Positions 52,604 through 61,003 of a DNA stretch of 64,000 bases are shown piece after piece (the first letter of the stretch is position 1; every line of letters starts with the position of its first letter). The stretch covers positions 239,166-303,165 of the forward strand of contig JAZKJM010000005.1 in assembly GCA_040384265.1 (NCBI GenBank), written 5' to 3'. The position numbers were made by a program, and so were the translations under genes. The notes under the pieces are model-generated. The model was not told the DNA's origin, did not search any database, and saw nothing but the letters and a program-made list of their open reading frames with translations. This stretch comes from Pseudomonadota bacterium (GTDB taxonomy: Bacteria; Pseudomonadota; Alphaproteobacteria; Rickettsiales; UBA3002).

Positions 52604-53146
52604 CTAAGTCGCCTGGCCCTGGCCTTTGGCCGCGCCATACAGCATCAGCGCAATGTTGGCGTGGTGCGCTTTCAGCTCCTCCACATCGTTCTTCTGCATG
52701 ATACGATCCAGCGACAACGCCACCATCTCGACAAAATGCGAAATCACCTGCTCCAGCTGGCGCTTGATTTTCTTCACCACGATATGCGCGGCATTTTTCG
52801 CGTCGCGCGCTTTGGCGCTCACATCACCCAGCGACACATACACCTTGCGCAGCGCGCCCTCGATGCGGGATTTTGCTGATTTCTTGCGGCTTGGCGTGCC
52901 TTCGCACAGCGCGATATATTCATCCGTCAACACATCGGTCGATTCGCCGAGCGTCTCCACCAGCGCTTCCACCAGCGCGAATTGCGCCTCGGGGTTGGCG
53001 GCCTGCGGCACCGTCGCCAACAGCTCATCCGCCAGCGCGTAGAGCTCCGTGACGTCGTTGTATTTCTGTTCCCAGATGCTCATCTGATTCATCGCTGCGT
53101 TTGTCATCGTACTCACCATCGTATCGTCTGTTCTTGTTGTTGTCAT
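52604..53146 (-). CDS. Hypothetical helical protein
   Basis: 180 residues, predicted almost entirely alpha-helical and hydrophilic, with coiled-coil-like stretches (YNDVTELYALADELLATVPQ; KNAAHIVVKKIKRQLEQVIS). No signal peptide, membrane helix or catalytic motif. Its ATG lies 6 bases after the stop of the gene at 53153-53749, so they form a two-gene operon. The N-terminus has several possible Met starts (MTTTRTDD, MVSTMTN, MNQMSIW). No family recognised. Confidence 0.7.
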   Translation of the reverse strand: MTTTRTDDTMVSTMTNAAMNQMSIWEQKYNDVTELYALADELLATVPQAANPEAQFALVEALVETLGESTDVLTDEYIALCEGTPSRKKSAKSRIEGALRKVYVSLGDVSAKARDAKNAAHIVVKKIKRQLEQVISHFVEMVALSLDRIMQKNDVEELKAHHANIALMLYGAAKGQGQAT

Positions 53147-53152
53147 TACTGC

Positions 53153-53749
53153 TTACGCTCCCAGCCCGTTGGCCGAGTTCAGCTGGCTCACATGCACGCC
53201 GCCCTCGCCGCTTACATAGCGTTGATAGGCCTCATCCGCATTCTGCCCGCGCTCGCCGGAGATTTTCGACGCAAATTTACCCGGGGTGCCCTGCATCGCA
53301 CCACTGCCGATGCTGCCAATACCTACAGGATAGGACTTCAGCACCTGTGGCTCCACCCCAAGCGCGCCCGTCACTTTTCCAATCACTGTTTCCGTCAGCG
53401 CCCGTGCATGGGTGCCAAGGGTCTCGCCCGTTGCCACGCCGGATGCCGCATTGGCCCACCAGAGTGCCGGGTTGGCGTTGACTGCCGTGCTGACAGCCCC
53501 TGCCGCGGCCACCGTGATCGCGCTGCCAATCTGGCCGCGCAGCAGCCACCGCCCGCTTTCGATCACCGTATCGACTGCGCCAAACAGCGCCGTCAGCGTG
53601 CCGTTGATAAAGCCACCGATAATCGGGATATTTTTGAGGCCCTCGAATTTGAGAATTCGCGGCACATAGCTCATGAAATTCGACCAACCGGTCAGGGTGC
53701 CCTTACCGGTTCTCGTATAGTCATCGCCAAATTTGCCTAAAAGCGCCAT
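53153..53749 (-). CDS. Hypothetical Gly/Ala-rich protein, possibly membrane-active
   Basis: 198 residues from the ATG at 53749 (GGAAG 6 bases upstream). After a hydrophilic start there are three hydrophobic or glycine-zipper-like stretches (IPIIGGFINGTLTALFGAV; IGSAITVAAAGAVSTAV; WWANAASGVATGETLG), then a Gly-rich C-terminus (GIGSIGSGAMQGTPG). This pattern could insert in or line a membrane, but no family is recognised. First gene of an operon with the helical protein downstream. Confidence 0.7.
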   Translation of the reverse strand: MALLGKFGDDYTRTGKGTLTGWSNFMSYVPRILKFEGLKNIPIIGGFINGTLTALFGAVDTVIESGRWLLRGQIGSAITVAAAGAVSTAVNANPALWWANAASGVATGETLGTHARALTETVIGKVTGALGVEPQVLKSYPVGIGSIGSGAMQGTPGKFASKISGERGQNADEAYQRYVSGEGGVHVSQLNSANGLGA

Positions 53750-53859
53750 GCATGCTTCCAAAAAGACTTTTTCCCAGCCTTAACTATAGCATTTCCGCGC
53801 GTCCATAGGATGACAGTTTGATGACAATTGCCCGGCACAGGCAGCATCCGCGCGGCGGG

Positions 53860-54888
53860 CTAGCCTTCGCTAACCACTGGGCGTTCAAGCAATTTTTCGA
53901 TTGCTGCCGCCACCGGCACCGCGCCGCTCAGCACCTCGTGCACCGCAAAGGCGATCGGCATCGCGACCCCCAGTTTGCGCGCCAGCTGACTCACGGATTC
54001 TGCCGTCGCCACCCCTTCGGTGAGCGCCCCGCCGCGCGCGATGCCGCCACGGCCAATCGCCACCCCCAACGCATAATTGCGCGATTTGGTGCTCATGCAG
54101 GTCAGCATCATATCGCCGATGCCCGATAGGCCCATCAGCGTTTCTTCCGAGCCGCCTTTGGCCCGCGCCAGCCGCGTCATCTCGACCAGCCCGCGGGTGA
54201 TGAGCGCCGCGCGCGCATTTTCGCCCAGGCCCCTGCCCTCGACAATGCCCGCCGCAATCGCCAGCACATTCTTCACCGCCCCACCAATCTGCGTGCCGAT
54301 CGGGTCATCGTTCACATAAAGCCGGAAATATTTCCCGCCGAGCGCAAAAATCATTTTATCCGTGAGATGGGCATGATGCGTCGCCAGTGTCGTCGCGGTC
54401 GGCAGGCCTGCCGCCGCCTCGCGCGCAAAGTTCGGGCCCGAGAGAATCGCATAGGGGTTATGCGGCAAAATCGATTGCAGCACCTCGCTCATCAGCATCA
54501 GCGAGCCGCGCTCGATGCCCTTGGTCGCCACAATGATTGGCACATTGGCCGGCACCTTATCCGACAGCGAAATCGCCACCGTGCGCAGCGATTGTGCGGG
54601 AATCGTCACCACCAGCATGTCGCAGGCACTCACAAAGGCGCTGTCATCCGTCACCGCAATCGCCGGGTCGATGAACTGGTCGGGCAAATACTGCGCATTT
54701 TCGCGCCGCGCGTGGATCGAGTCGATCACCTGCGGGTTGCGCGTCCACAGTGTCGTGTGGCTGCCCGCCCGGTTCGCGAGAATGGCAAGCGCCGTCCCCC
54801 ACGCCCCCGCGCCGATCACCCCAACCTGTGGCTCACCGCTGCTCAATTCACGCCGCCCTGCTGATGCCGATGACGAAATGCTCGCCAT
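53860..54888 (-). CDS. gpsA: Glycerol-3-phosphate dehydrogenase [NAD(P)+]
   Basis: Makes sn-glycerol-3-phosphate for phospholipids. 342 residues: Rossmann motif VGVIGAGAWGTALA, VVTIPAQSLR, VATKGIERGS, LSGPNFAREAAAGLPTA and NVLAIAAGIVEGRGLGENAR with the catalytic Lys just before (GAVKNVLA). The ATG at 54888 lies 41 bases inside ileS; a TTG at 54846, directly after the ileS stop, would remove 14 poorly conserved residues and may be the true start. Co-transcribed with ileS. Confidence 0.95.
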   Translation of the reverse strand: MASISSSASAGRRELSSGEPQVGVIGAGAWGTALAILANRAGSHTTLWTRNPQVIDSIHARRENAQYLPDQFIDPAIAVTDDSAFVSACDMLVVTIPAQSLRTVAISLSDKVPANVPIIVATKGIERGSLMLMSEVLQSILPHNPYAILSGPNFAREAAAGLPTATTLATHHAHLTDKMIFALGGKYFRLYVNDDPIGTQIGGAVKNVLAIAAGIVEGRGLGENARAALITRGLVEMTRLARAKGGSEETLMGLSGIGDMMLTCMSTKSRNYALGVAIGRGGIARGGALTEGVATAESVSQLARKLGVAMPIAFAVHEVLSGAVPVAAAIEKLLERPVVSEG

Positions 54889-57800
54889 CGAGTTCCTGTT
54901 TCATTGGGTGGGTGGCGCTCGCGCTGCCTTCGGCCAGTGTCACCGCCAGCGTTTGCTCCGCGATATAGTCGCGGTGATGCGTCAGCGCCGCGCGGAAATG
55001 CTCCGGCACATCGAGGCCGAGCGTAATCCGGTCGCCCACATTCAACCCCGCATCCTTGCGCGCCTGCTGAATCATCCGCACCAGATCGCGCGCCTGACCT
55101 TCCGCCGCCAGCTCGGGGGTGATGGTGAGATCGAGAATCACCAGCGCATCATTCGTGGAAAGCGGTGCGGCCGCGTCCTTATGCTCGCCTTTGGGCTCCA
55201 GCAGGATCGTGTATTCGGGCGGCAACAGCGCTTCGCCCGCAATCACCACTGCGCCATCCACCCGCGCCCATTCGCCTTTTTTCGAGGCGGGCAGAATCTG
55301 CTTCATTTTCTCCGGCAGGCGCTTGCCCAGCACCGCCGAGTTAATTTGCAATTTCACGCTCGCGAATGCTTCGAAGGAGCCCGCCGTTGCCACCCGTTTC
55401 ACGTTCACTTCGTCCTGAATGATGCCGGCAAACGCAGCATCCACCGTCAACGGCGCATTCGCCGCCACCGTCAGCAACGAAAGCGGTTGCCGCACGCGGA
55501 TGTTCTGCTTATTGCGAATCGCCGACGCGGCGTTGCACACATCGCGCGCCCAATCCATCTGCGCAACCAGCGCCACATCATCCGCCATCGCCGATACATC
55601 CGGGAAATCCTGCAGATGCACGCTTTGCGCCGTGCCGTGCAGCCCGCGGTAAACCGCCTCGCTCACAAACGGCAGCAGCGGCGCGGCAGCCGTTACCATC
55701 AGCGTCAGCACCGTGAACAGCGTGTCATAGGCTGCTTGTTTATCCGGCGTCATCGCCTCGCCCCAGAAACGCGGGCGCGAGCGGCGGATATACCAATTGT
55801 TCAGCACCTCGAAGAAGCCCGTAATCGCCTCCGTCGCCCCGGGCGTATCATACGCATCGAGCGAGGTTTGCACCTGCGTCACCGCCGCTTTTGCCTTGGC
55901 GAGGATGTAGCGGTCGAGCATGTTTTCCGAGGTCGCCACTTGCTTGGCGCGCACCCCATCCGCATTGGCATACAGCGTGAAGAAATTGAACGCGCTCCAG
56001 AGCGGTTTGATGTTCAGCCGCACCACGTCGCGGATGAATTTGCCATCCGGGTCCACACCCAGATCCGCACCGCGCATAACCGGCGAGCTGAGCATCATCC
56101 AGCGCAGCGCATCGGCGCCATACGCATCCATGACCTCTTTGGGGTCCTTGTAATTTTTGAGGCGCTTGCTGTATTTCAGCCCGGATTCCTCGTCGATCAC
56201 CACCCCGTGGCAGATCACATTACGAAATGGCGCTTTGCCGAACAGCGCCGCGCTCAGCACCTGCAGCGTGTAGAACCAGCCACGCGTCTGCGCGATATAT
56301 TCGGTGATGAAATCCGCCGGAAAATTTTCCTCGAACCAATCCTTATTCTCGAACGGATAATGCACCTGCGCATACGGCATCGAGCCCGATTCAAACCAGC
56401 AATCGAACACATCTTCCACGCGGGTATAGGTGAAGCCCTCACCATCCGGCGCGGTCAGCGAATCGATGAACGGGCGGTGCAGATCCGGCACGCTCACGCC
56501 GAAAAATGCCTCCAGCTGCGCGATCGAGCCGAACACTTTCAGCGGTTCTTTCGAGTTCGGATTATCCGACCGCCAGATCGGGATTGGCGTGCCCCAGAAG
56601 CGGTTGCGCGAGATCGACCAATCCGGCGCGGATTCAATGCCACGGCCCATCTGCCCGTTCTGCACATGGTCGGGAATCCAGCGGATCGTTTGGTTATTTG
56701 CCGCCATGTTGGCCTTGATCGCCTGCACATTAACATACCACGACGACATGGCGCGGTAGATCAGCGGCGTGTCCGTGCGCCAGCAATGCGGGTAATTGTG
56801 TTTGACCGGCTCGTCCTTCACCAGCGCGCCATGCGCCTTCAGCCAGCGCACAATGCGCATGTTGGCGAGGCCATATTTCTGCACGTCTTTTTCCGAGATG
56901 TGCTGCGCCTTATCCGCATCGCTCACCGCGATATTCTCAAGCGCAATGCGCGTATCGGTGACAACCGTGAGGCCTTGCAGTTTCAAATCATCGAGATCAA
57001 AAATCTCCGCCGTGAAGCGGCCCTTTTCATCGACCGGCACCAGCGTCTCAATGCCATTCTTCACGCAGCAGGCCTGATCCACCTCGCCAAACCCGGGTGC
57101 CATATGCACAATGCCGGTGCCATCGCCATCGGTGACGAAATCAGAACCATCAAGCACGCGGAATGCGTTGGGGGTGCCTGCGAAATAAGGGAAGAGCGGT
57201 TCGTAGGTTAGGTTGAGGAGCCAATCACCATTCGCATATAATAATGATCCATCAGCATTACTTGTATCACCAAACATTCTGCAAACTGGGAAAGTTAATG
57301 AGTATCCTAGTTTTTGCAATTCTGCTGCGTTATGCCCTACGTAGTCTCTACTTGCTAAAAATAATTTTCCATCCTTGTGGAAGTAACGATAGAGAAGCTT
57401 GCTGTTCACAGCTAAGGCAAGGTTGCTAGGTAATGTCCAAGGAGTGGTAGTCCAAGCTACAATGTATAATTCACTAAACGGGTTCCCATTGTGATTCTCA
57501 CCACCTGACTTGTTGTCAGGGCTATAAATTTGATCGAGAGCTTCGAGCGTTAATTGAGGAATGTTCTTTGCCTTAAAAGCCACATATGCAGCCTTGTCCT
57601 CCCGCTCGCGCGTCGCGTTGTCGAGGCGGGTTTCGAAATTCGAGACCGGCGTTTCCGCCGCCCATGAATAGGGCATCACGCGGAAGGATTCATACACCAA
57701 GCCCTTGTCGAACAGCTGCGAAAACGCCCAGAGGACGGATTCCATGTAGCTCGTATCCATCGTCTTATAGTCGTTGTCGAAATCCACCCAGCGGCCCTGG

Positions 57801-58240
57801 CGGGTGACGTAATAGCGCCAGTCACCGACATATTTCATCACGCTGGTGCGGCAATGGGCGTTAAATTTGTCGATGCCGTAGGTCATGATCTGGCTGCGGC
57901 CGCTGATGCCCAGCTCCTTCTCCGCGCCCATTTCGGCGGGCAGGCCGTGGCAATCCCAGCCGAAGCGCCGCTCCACCCGCGCGCCGCGCATGGTGTGGTA
58001 ACGCGCGACGGCGTCTTTCACATAGCCCGTCAGCAAATGCCCGTAATGCGGCGAACCGTTGGCAAATGGTGGGCCATCGTAAAACACATAGGCGTTGCTG
58101 CTGCCATCCGCCTTGGTCGCGGGCCGCCCCTCGACGGATTTACCAAATGTTCCATCCGCGGCCCAGAAGGCGAGAATCTCTTCCTCCAGCGCGGCAAAAT
58201 TGGGGTTGGCGTCGATCTCGGGATAATGTTTGGCGGTCAT
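54848..58240 (-). CDS. ileS: Isoleucyl-tRNA synthetase, eukaryote-like (IleS2) type
   Basis: Class I synthetase of 1130 residues, longer than the 940-residue common bacterial form. ATP-binding HYGH at 65-68 (NGSPHYGHLLTGYVKD), and the second motif is KYSKRLKNYKDP near residue 690, the KxSKRLKNY form of eukaryotic and IleS2 enzymes rather than KMSKSxGN. An editing domain (CP1) and long C-terminal extension are present. IleS2 enzymes are known for low sensitivity to mupirocin. Codons for about residues 216-352 are markedly AT-rich (see the separate entry), while the reading frame is intact. A hairpin covers the region just before the ATG. Confidence 0.97.
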   Translation of the reverse strand: MTAKHYPEIDANPNFAALEEEILAFWAADGTFGKSVEGRPATKADGSSNAYVFYDGPPFANGSPHYGHLLTGYVKDAVARYHTMRGARVERRFGWDCHGLPAEMGAEKELGISGRSQIMTYGIDKFNAHCRTSVMKYVGDWRYYVTRQGRWVDFDNDYKTMDTSYMESVLWAFSQLFDKGLVYESFRVMPYSWAAETPVSNFETRLDNATREREDKAAYVAFKAKNIPQLTLEALDQIYSPDNKSGGENHNGNPFSELYIVAWTTTPWTLPSNLALAVNSKLLYRYFHKDGKLFLASRDYVGHNAAELQKLGYSLTFPVCRMFGDTSNADGSLLYANGDWLLNLTYEPLFPYFAGTPNAFRVLDGSDFVTDGDGTGIVHMAPGFGEVDQACCVKNGIETLVPVDEKGRFTAEIFDLDDLKLQGLTVVTDTRIALENIAVSDADKAQHISEKDVQKYGLANMRIVRWLKAHGALVKDEPVKHNYPHCWRTDTPLIYRAMSSWYVNVQAIKANMAANNQTIRWIPDHVQNGQMGRGIESAPDWSISRNRFWGTPIPIWRSDNPNSKEPLKVFGSIAQLEAFFGVSVPDLHRPFIDSLTAPDGEGFTYTRVEDVFDCWFESGSMPYAQVHYPFENKDWFEENFPADFITEYIAQTRGWFYTLQVLSAALFGKAPFRNVICHGVVIDEESGLKYSKRLKNYKDPKEVMDAYGADALRWMMLSSPVMRGADLGVDPDGKFIRDVVRLNIKPLWSAFNFFTLYANADGVRAKQVATSENMLDRYILAKAKAAVTQVQTSLDAYDTPGATEAITGFFEVLNNWYIRRSRPRFWGEAMTPDKQAAYDTLFTVLTLMVTAAAPLLPFVSEAVYRGLHGTAQSVHLQDFPDVSAMADDVALVAQMDWARDVCNAASAIRNKQNIRVRQPLSLLTVAANAPLTVDAAFAGIIQDEVNVKRVATAGSFEAFASVKLQINSAVLGKRLPEKMKQILPASKKGEWARVDGAVVIAGEALLPPEYTILLEPKGEHKDAAAPLSTNDALVILDLTITPELAAEGQARDLVRMIQQARKDAGLNVGDRITLGLDVPEHFRAALTHHRDYIAEQTLAVTLAEGSASATHPMKQELDGEHFVIGISRAA
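57182..57592 (-). other. Low-GC patch inside ileS
   Basis: Three successive 60-base lines from 57241 have 35%, 40% and 40% G+C by hand count, against a strongly GC-rich sequence on both sides; codons end in A or T. Edges are fairly sharp near 57592 and more gradual near 57182-57210. The frame is open and the protein keeps family motifs (VAWTTTPWTLPSNLALAVN), so this looks like a homologous replacement from a low-GC donor. Confidence 0.85.
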
Positions 58241-58243
58241 GGG

Positions 58244-58270
58244 GCTTCTTCAATGGTTGCATGAAGAAGC
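58244..58270 (-). promoter_or_regulatory. Hairpin covering the ileS ribosome binding region
   Basis: Nine-base inverted repeat: GCTTCTTCA, loop TGCAACCAT, TGAAGAAGC on the minus strand, ending 3 bases before the ileS ATG. The purine-rich arm GAAGAAG is the only candidate ribosome binding site, so folding would hide it. Confidence 0.4.
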
Positions 58271-58487
58271 GTTCTACTCAAGCCGTTCTCAAAAATCCAG
58301 CGTTGCGCGGGCTTTCGACTCTATTTGCTTTTGCCGCGCGCCTCACGTATAGCAAGAACATCGCCGGACTGACGAGCAAATCGGCAAATGCCGTGATGAA
58401 TCGAAGGATCTGCATACAACTACAGGTTTAACACACTCGCGCTTTGGTTGCAAGCGTGGATGTGTTTGATCGGGTGTGGGAATCCTC

Positions 58488-58503
58488 TGGAAACATGTTT
58501 CCA
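58488..58503. promoter_or_regulatory. 16-bp perfect palindrome, possible operator
   Basis: TGGAAACATGTTTCCA is a perfect palindrome 53 bases before the PAS-domain gene ATG. Length and symmetry suit a dimeric regulator. Regulator unknown. Confidence 0.45.
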
Positions 58504-58556
58504 TGAGGCGGTTTCTAGCGAAATCACCCACGAAAAACGCGTTTATAGAGGATTCC

Positions 58557-58997
58557 ATGATTGAACACCGGCTTGGCGATCGACTGACAACCTACTGGGA
58601 TACCATCCGCAAGGATGAGCCCATGCCGGATTTCACGCATTTCAACACATCCGCCATTTCGGATATCTGGCAGCAATGCATCCTGTTCACCCTGTCGCCG
58701 CTGGTCGAGAACAAACCGGCCGTGCTCAATTTCTACATGATCGGCGAAAGCCTGCGCACGCTTTATTCCAGCGACATGGTTGGCCGCAGCTTCAGCAGCT
58801 CGCAGCGCCATTTCCAGGGTGCCGCCCTCGTCCGTCGGGTCGAGGAAATGATCGCCAATCCACAACCCATCTCGGATGTGGGCCAGTTCATCAACGAGCG
58901 CAGCAAGGTCGTCAAATACCGCTCCGTCATGCTGCCCTTCGGGCGTGGCGGCAAGGTGACGCATGTCGTCGTCGGCCTCAGCTGGCGCGAGTTCTAG
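58557..58997 (+). CDS. PAS-domain protein (PAS_5-like)
   Basis: 146 residues consisting of one sensory domain without output module. The start MIEHRLGDRLTTYWDTIRKD, then MPDFTHFNTSAI and NFYMIGESLRTLYSSDMVGR match the short alphaproteobacterial PAS_5 proteins, whose ligand is unknown. I start at 58557 (GAGG 5 bases upstream). It ends 3 bases before the metC ATG, so they are co-transcribed. Some PAS_5 proteins in alphaproteobacteria are linked to cell-cycle or motility control, which I cannot confirm here. Confidence 0.8.
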   Translation: MIEHRLGDRLTTYWDTIRKDEPMPDFTHFNTSAISDIWQQCILFTLSPLVENKPAVLNFYMIGESLRTLYSSDMVGRSFSSSQRHFQGAALVRRVEEMIANPQPISDVGQFINERSKVVKYRSVMLPFGRGGKVTHVVVGLSWREF

Positions 58998-59000
58998 CCC

Positions 59001-60176
59001 ATGAGCGAACGCGACACCAAACTCGTCAGCCTCGGCCGCAACCCAGCGCGGGATGGCGGTGCCGTCAACCCACCCGTGCACCGCACCAGCACCATCATTT
59101 TCCCCGATTACGCCACCTTCCGCGATTATGAAACCGGCGCACTGCCCCATCGCGGCTATGGCCGCTACGGCTCCCCCACCACGGATGGGCTGGAAGAAGC
59201 CCTCGTCGCCCTCGAAGGGGCGGACCACGCCATCCTTACCGCTTCGGGCCTTGCCGCCATCACCACCTCGCTGCTCGCCTTCCTCAGCGCCGGCGACCAT
59301 GTGCTGCTGCCCGATTCGCTCTACAGCTCCGCCCGCCAGTTCGTGAAAAACGAGCTGGTGCGTTTCGGCATCGCGATCACGTTCTACGACCCCACCATCG
59401 GTGCCGGCATCGCCGCGCTGATGACGCCGAGCACCAAGGTCGTCTATTGCGAAAGCCCCGGCTCCAACACGTTTGAGATGCAGGACATCCCCGCCATCGC
59501 CGCCGTTGCCCATGCCGCAGGCGCGCTCGTCATCGCCGATAACACCTGGGCGACGCCGCTGCATATGAAACCCTTCGCGCTCGGTGTCGATATTTCAATC
59601 CACGCCGTCACCAAATATATCGGCGGCCATTCGGATCTGGTGATGGGCGCGGTGCTATGCAAAGCGCCGCATTACGCCCAGCTCAACCGCGCGCACCGCA
59701 ACCTCAGCGCCGCCGTCAGCGGCGACGCCGCCTACCTCGCCCTGCGCGGCCTGCGCACCATCGCCGTGCGCATGAAGCAGCATGAAGCCCACGCCCTCGC
59801 GGTCGCTACATGGCTGCAAACCGTGCCGGAAGTGGCCCGCATCCTCTTTCCCGCCCTGCCCGGCGACCCCGGCCACGCCCTGTGGAAACGCGATATGAGC
59901 GGCGCCTGTGGCCTCTTCGCCATCGAGCTAACCACCGCCAACGATGCCGCGCTGACCGCCATGCTCGACGGGCTCAAGCATTTCAGCATCGGCTATAGCT
60001 GGGGCGGGTTCGAGTCGCTCATCATCGCCTACCAACCGTACCGCATGCGTGACGTCACCTCCTGGAAAAAAGACGCCACCTTCCTGCGCCTGCATATCGG
60101 CCTGGAAGCCCCCGACGACCTCATCGCCGACCTCATCGCCGGGTTTGCGCGGTTTCGCAAAGCACTTGCATCGTAA
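59001..60176 (+). CDS. metC: Cystathionine beta-lyase
   Basis: PLP enzyme of transsulphuration, 391 residues. Schiff-base Lys205 in HAVTKYIGGHSDLVMG, PLP phosphate site YGRYGSPTTDGLEEAL, stacking Tyr region SLYSSAR and ADNTWATP with the PLP-binding Asp. Closest to the bacterial MetC branch (MSERDTKLVSLGRNP start) rather than MetB. It converts cystathionine to homocysteine for methionine synthesis. Coupled with the PAS gene upstream. Confidence 0.93.
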   Translation: MSERDTKLVSLGRNPARDGGAVNPPVHRTSTIIFPDYATFRDYETGALPHRGYGRYGSPTTDGLEEALVALEGADHAILTASGLAAITTSLLAFLSAGDHVLLPDSLYSSARQFVKNELVRFGIAITFYDPTIGAGIAALMTPSTKVVYCESPGSNTFEMQDIPAIAAVAHAAGALVIADNTWATPLHMKPFALGVDISIHAVTKYIGGHSDLVMGAVLCKAPHYAQLNRAHRNLSAAVSGDAAYLALRGLRTIAVRMKQHEAHALAVATWLQTVPEVARILFPALPGDPGHALWKRDMSGACGLFAIELTTANDAALTAMLDGLKHFSIGYSWGGFESLIIAYQPYRMRDVTSWKKDATFLRLHIGLEAPDDLIADLIAGFARFRKALAS

Positions 60177-60193
60177 GGCAGGCAAAAAAGAAT

Positions 60194-61003
60194 ATGGAAC
60201 TCAATACTGCATGGAAAGAATGGTTACAAGAAAGCTTCAATAGAGGCTGCGATCCGCGCCAAATACGCGATATGCTGCTGGAAAATGGATTCAGCATGGA
60301 AGCCGTTAAAACGGCCATGGGCTCTTCCTTTCCACACGGCGACCATATTTCCCTTACCCCCGCCCAATATCAAGCCCTCACCACCGTGCGCATCACCCGC
60401 ACTGGCAAACGCATCCGCACCAAAGCGGTGCAGCTCTATGTCGTTGATAACTTCATGAGCCATGCCGAATGCGACGCACTGATCGCGGTGAGTGATGGTA
60501 AACTTGTTCCATCGGGCATTCCGCGGCCAGAACTTCACCATTATTTTCGCACCAGCTCCACCTGCCAGCTCATGTACACCGATGCCCCCCTGGTAAAAAC
60601 CATCAGCGAGCGCACGGCCAGCACGCTGGGCATTAACGCAAGCTATTCCGAAGGCATGCAGCTGCAATATTACGATATCGGGCAAGAGTTCAAACCGCAC
60701 CGGGATTATTTTGAACCCCATGGTGAGGATTATAAAAAATATGCCAACATCCGCGGCAACCGTACCTGGACCTTCATGGTCTATTTAAACGAAACCGAAA
60801 AAGGCGGCGGCACCTCGTTTCCCCAGCTCGGAAAGACATTTTACCCGAAAAAGGGCCGCGCGCTCATCTGGAATAATCTCAACGCCGATGGCACACCCAA
60901 CCCAGACACCATCCATTGCGGCGAACCGGTTCAGGCGGGCCGCAAAGTTATCATCACCGAATGGTTCCGCGAGTTGGGCAACGGACCGATGCTGCTCGAT
61001 TAG
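60194..61003 (+). CDS. Prolyl 4-hydroxylase-like 2-oxoglutarate/Fe(II) oxygenase
   Basis: 269 residues. The iron ligands are His169 and Asp171 (PHRDYF) and His241 (IHCGEPV), and Lys251 binds 2-oxoglutarate: the complete P4H set. GGGTSFPQLGKTFYPKKGRA precedes them as in P4Hα. The N-terminal 45 residues (CDPRQIRDMLLENGFSMEAV) look like a small helical UBA-like bundle. Substrate could be a proline in a protein, such as a translation factor. It starts 17 bases after metC and is convergent with znuB, overlapping it by 4 bases at the 3' end. Confidence 0.9.
   Translation: MELNTAWKEWLQESFNRGCDPRQIRDMLLENGFSMEAVKTAMGSSFPHGDHISLTPAQYQALTTVRITRTGKRIRTKAVQLYVVDNFMSHAECDALIAVSDGKLVPSGIPRPELHHYFRTSSTCQLMYTDAPLVKTISERTASTLGINASYSEGMQLQYYDIGQEFKPHRDYFEPHGEDYKKYANIRGNRTWTFMVYLNETEKGGGTSFPQLGKTFYPKKGRALIWNNLNADGTPNPDTIHCGEPVQAGRKVIITEWFRELGNGPMLLD

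Larger units (their letters stand above)
58241..58556. other. Intergenic region between divergent ileS and PAS gene
   Basis: A 316-base gap with no ORF that I trust. It contains the ileS leader hairpin (58244-58270) and the 16-base palindrome 58488-58503. Promoters for both genes must lie here. Confidence 0.6.

Noticed and set aside
54515-57211. A long open frame on the plus strand opposite ileS and gpsA (898 codons).
   Set aside because: It is Arg/His-rich antisense read-through of GC-rich codons; ileS motifs are conserved on the other strand.
58241-58556. Considered a T-box riboswitch upstream of ileS.
   Set aside because: No T-box consensus or specifier stem; T-boxes are essentially absent from alphaproteobacteria.
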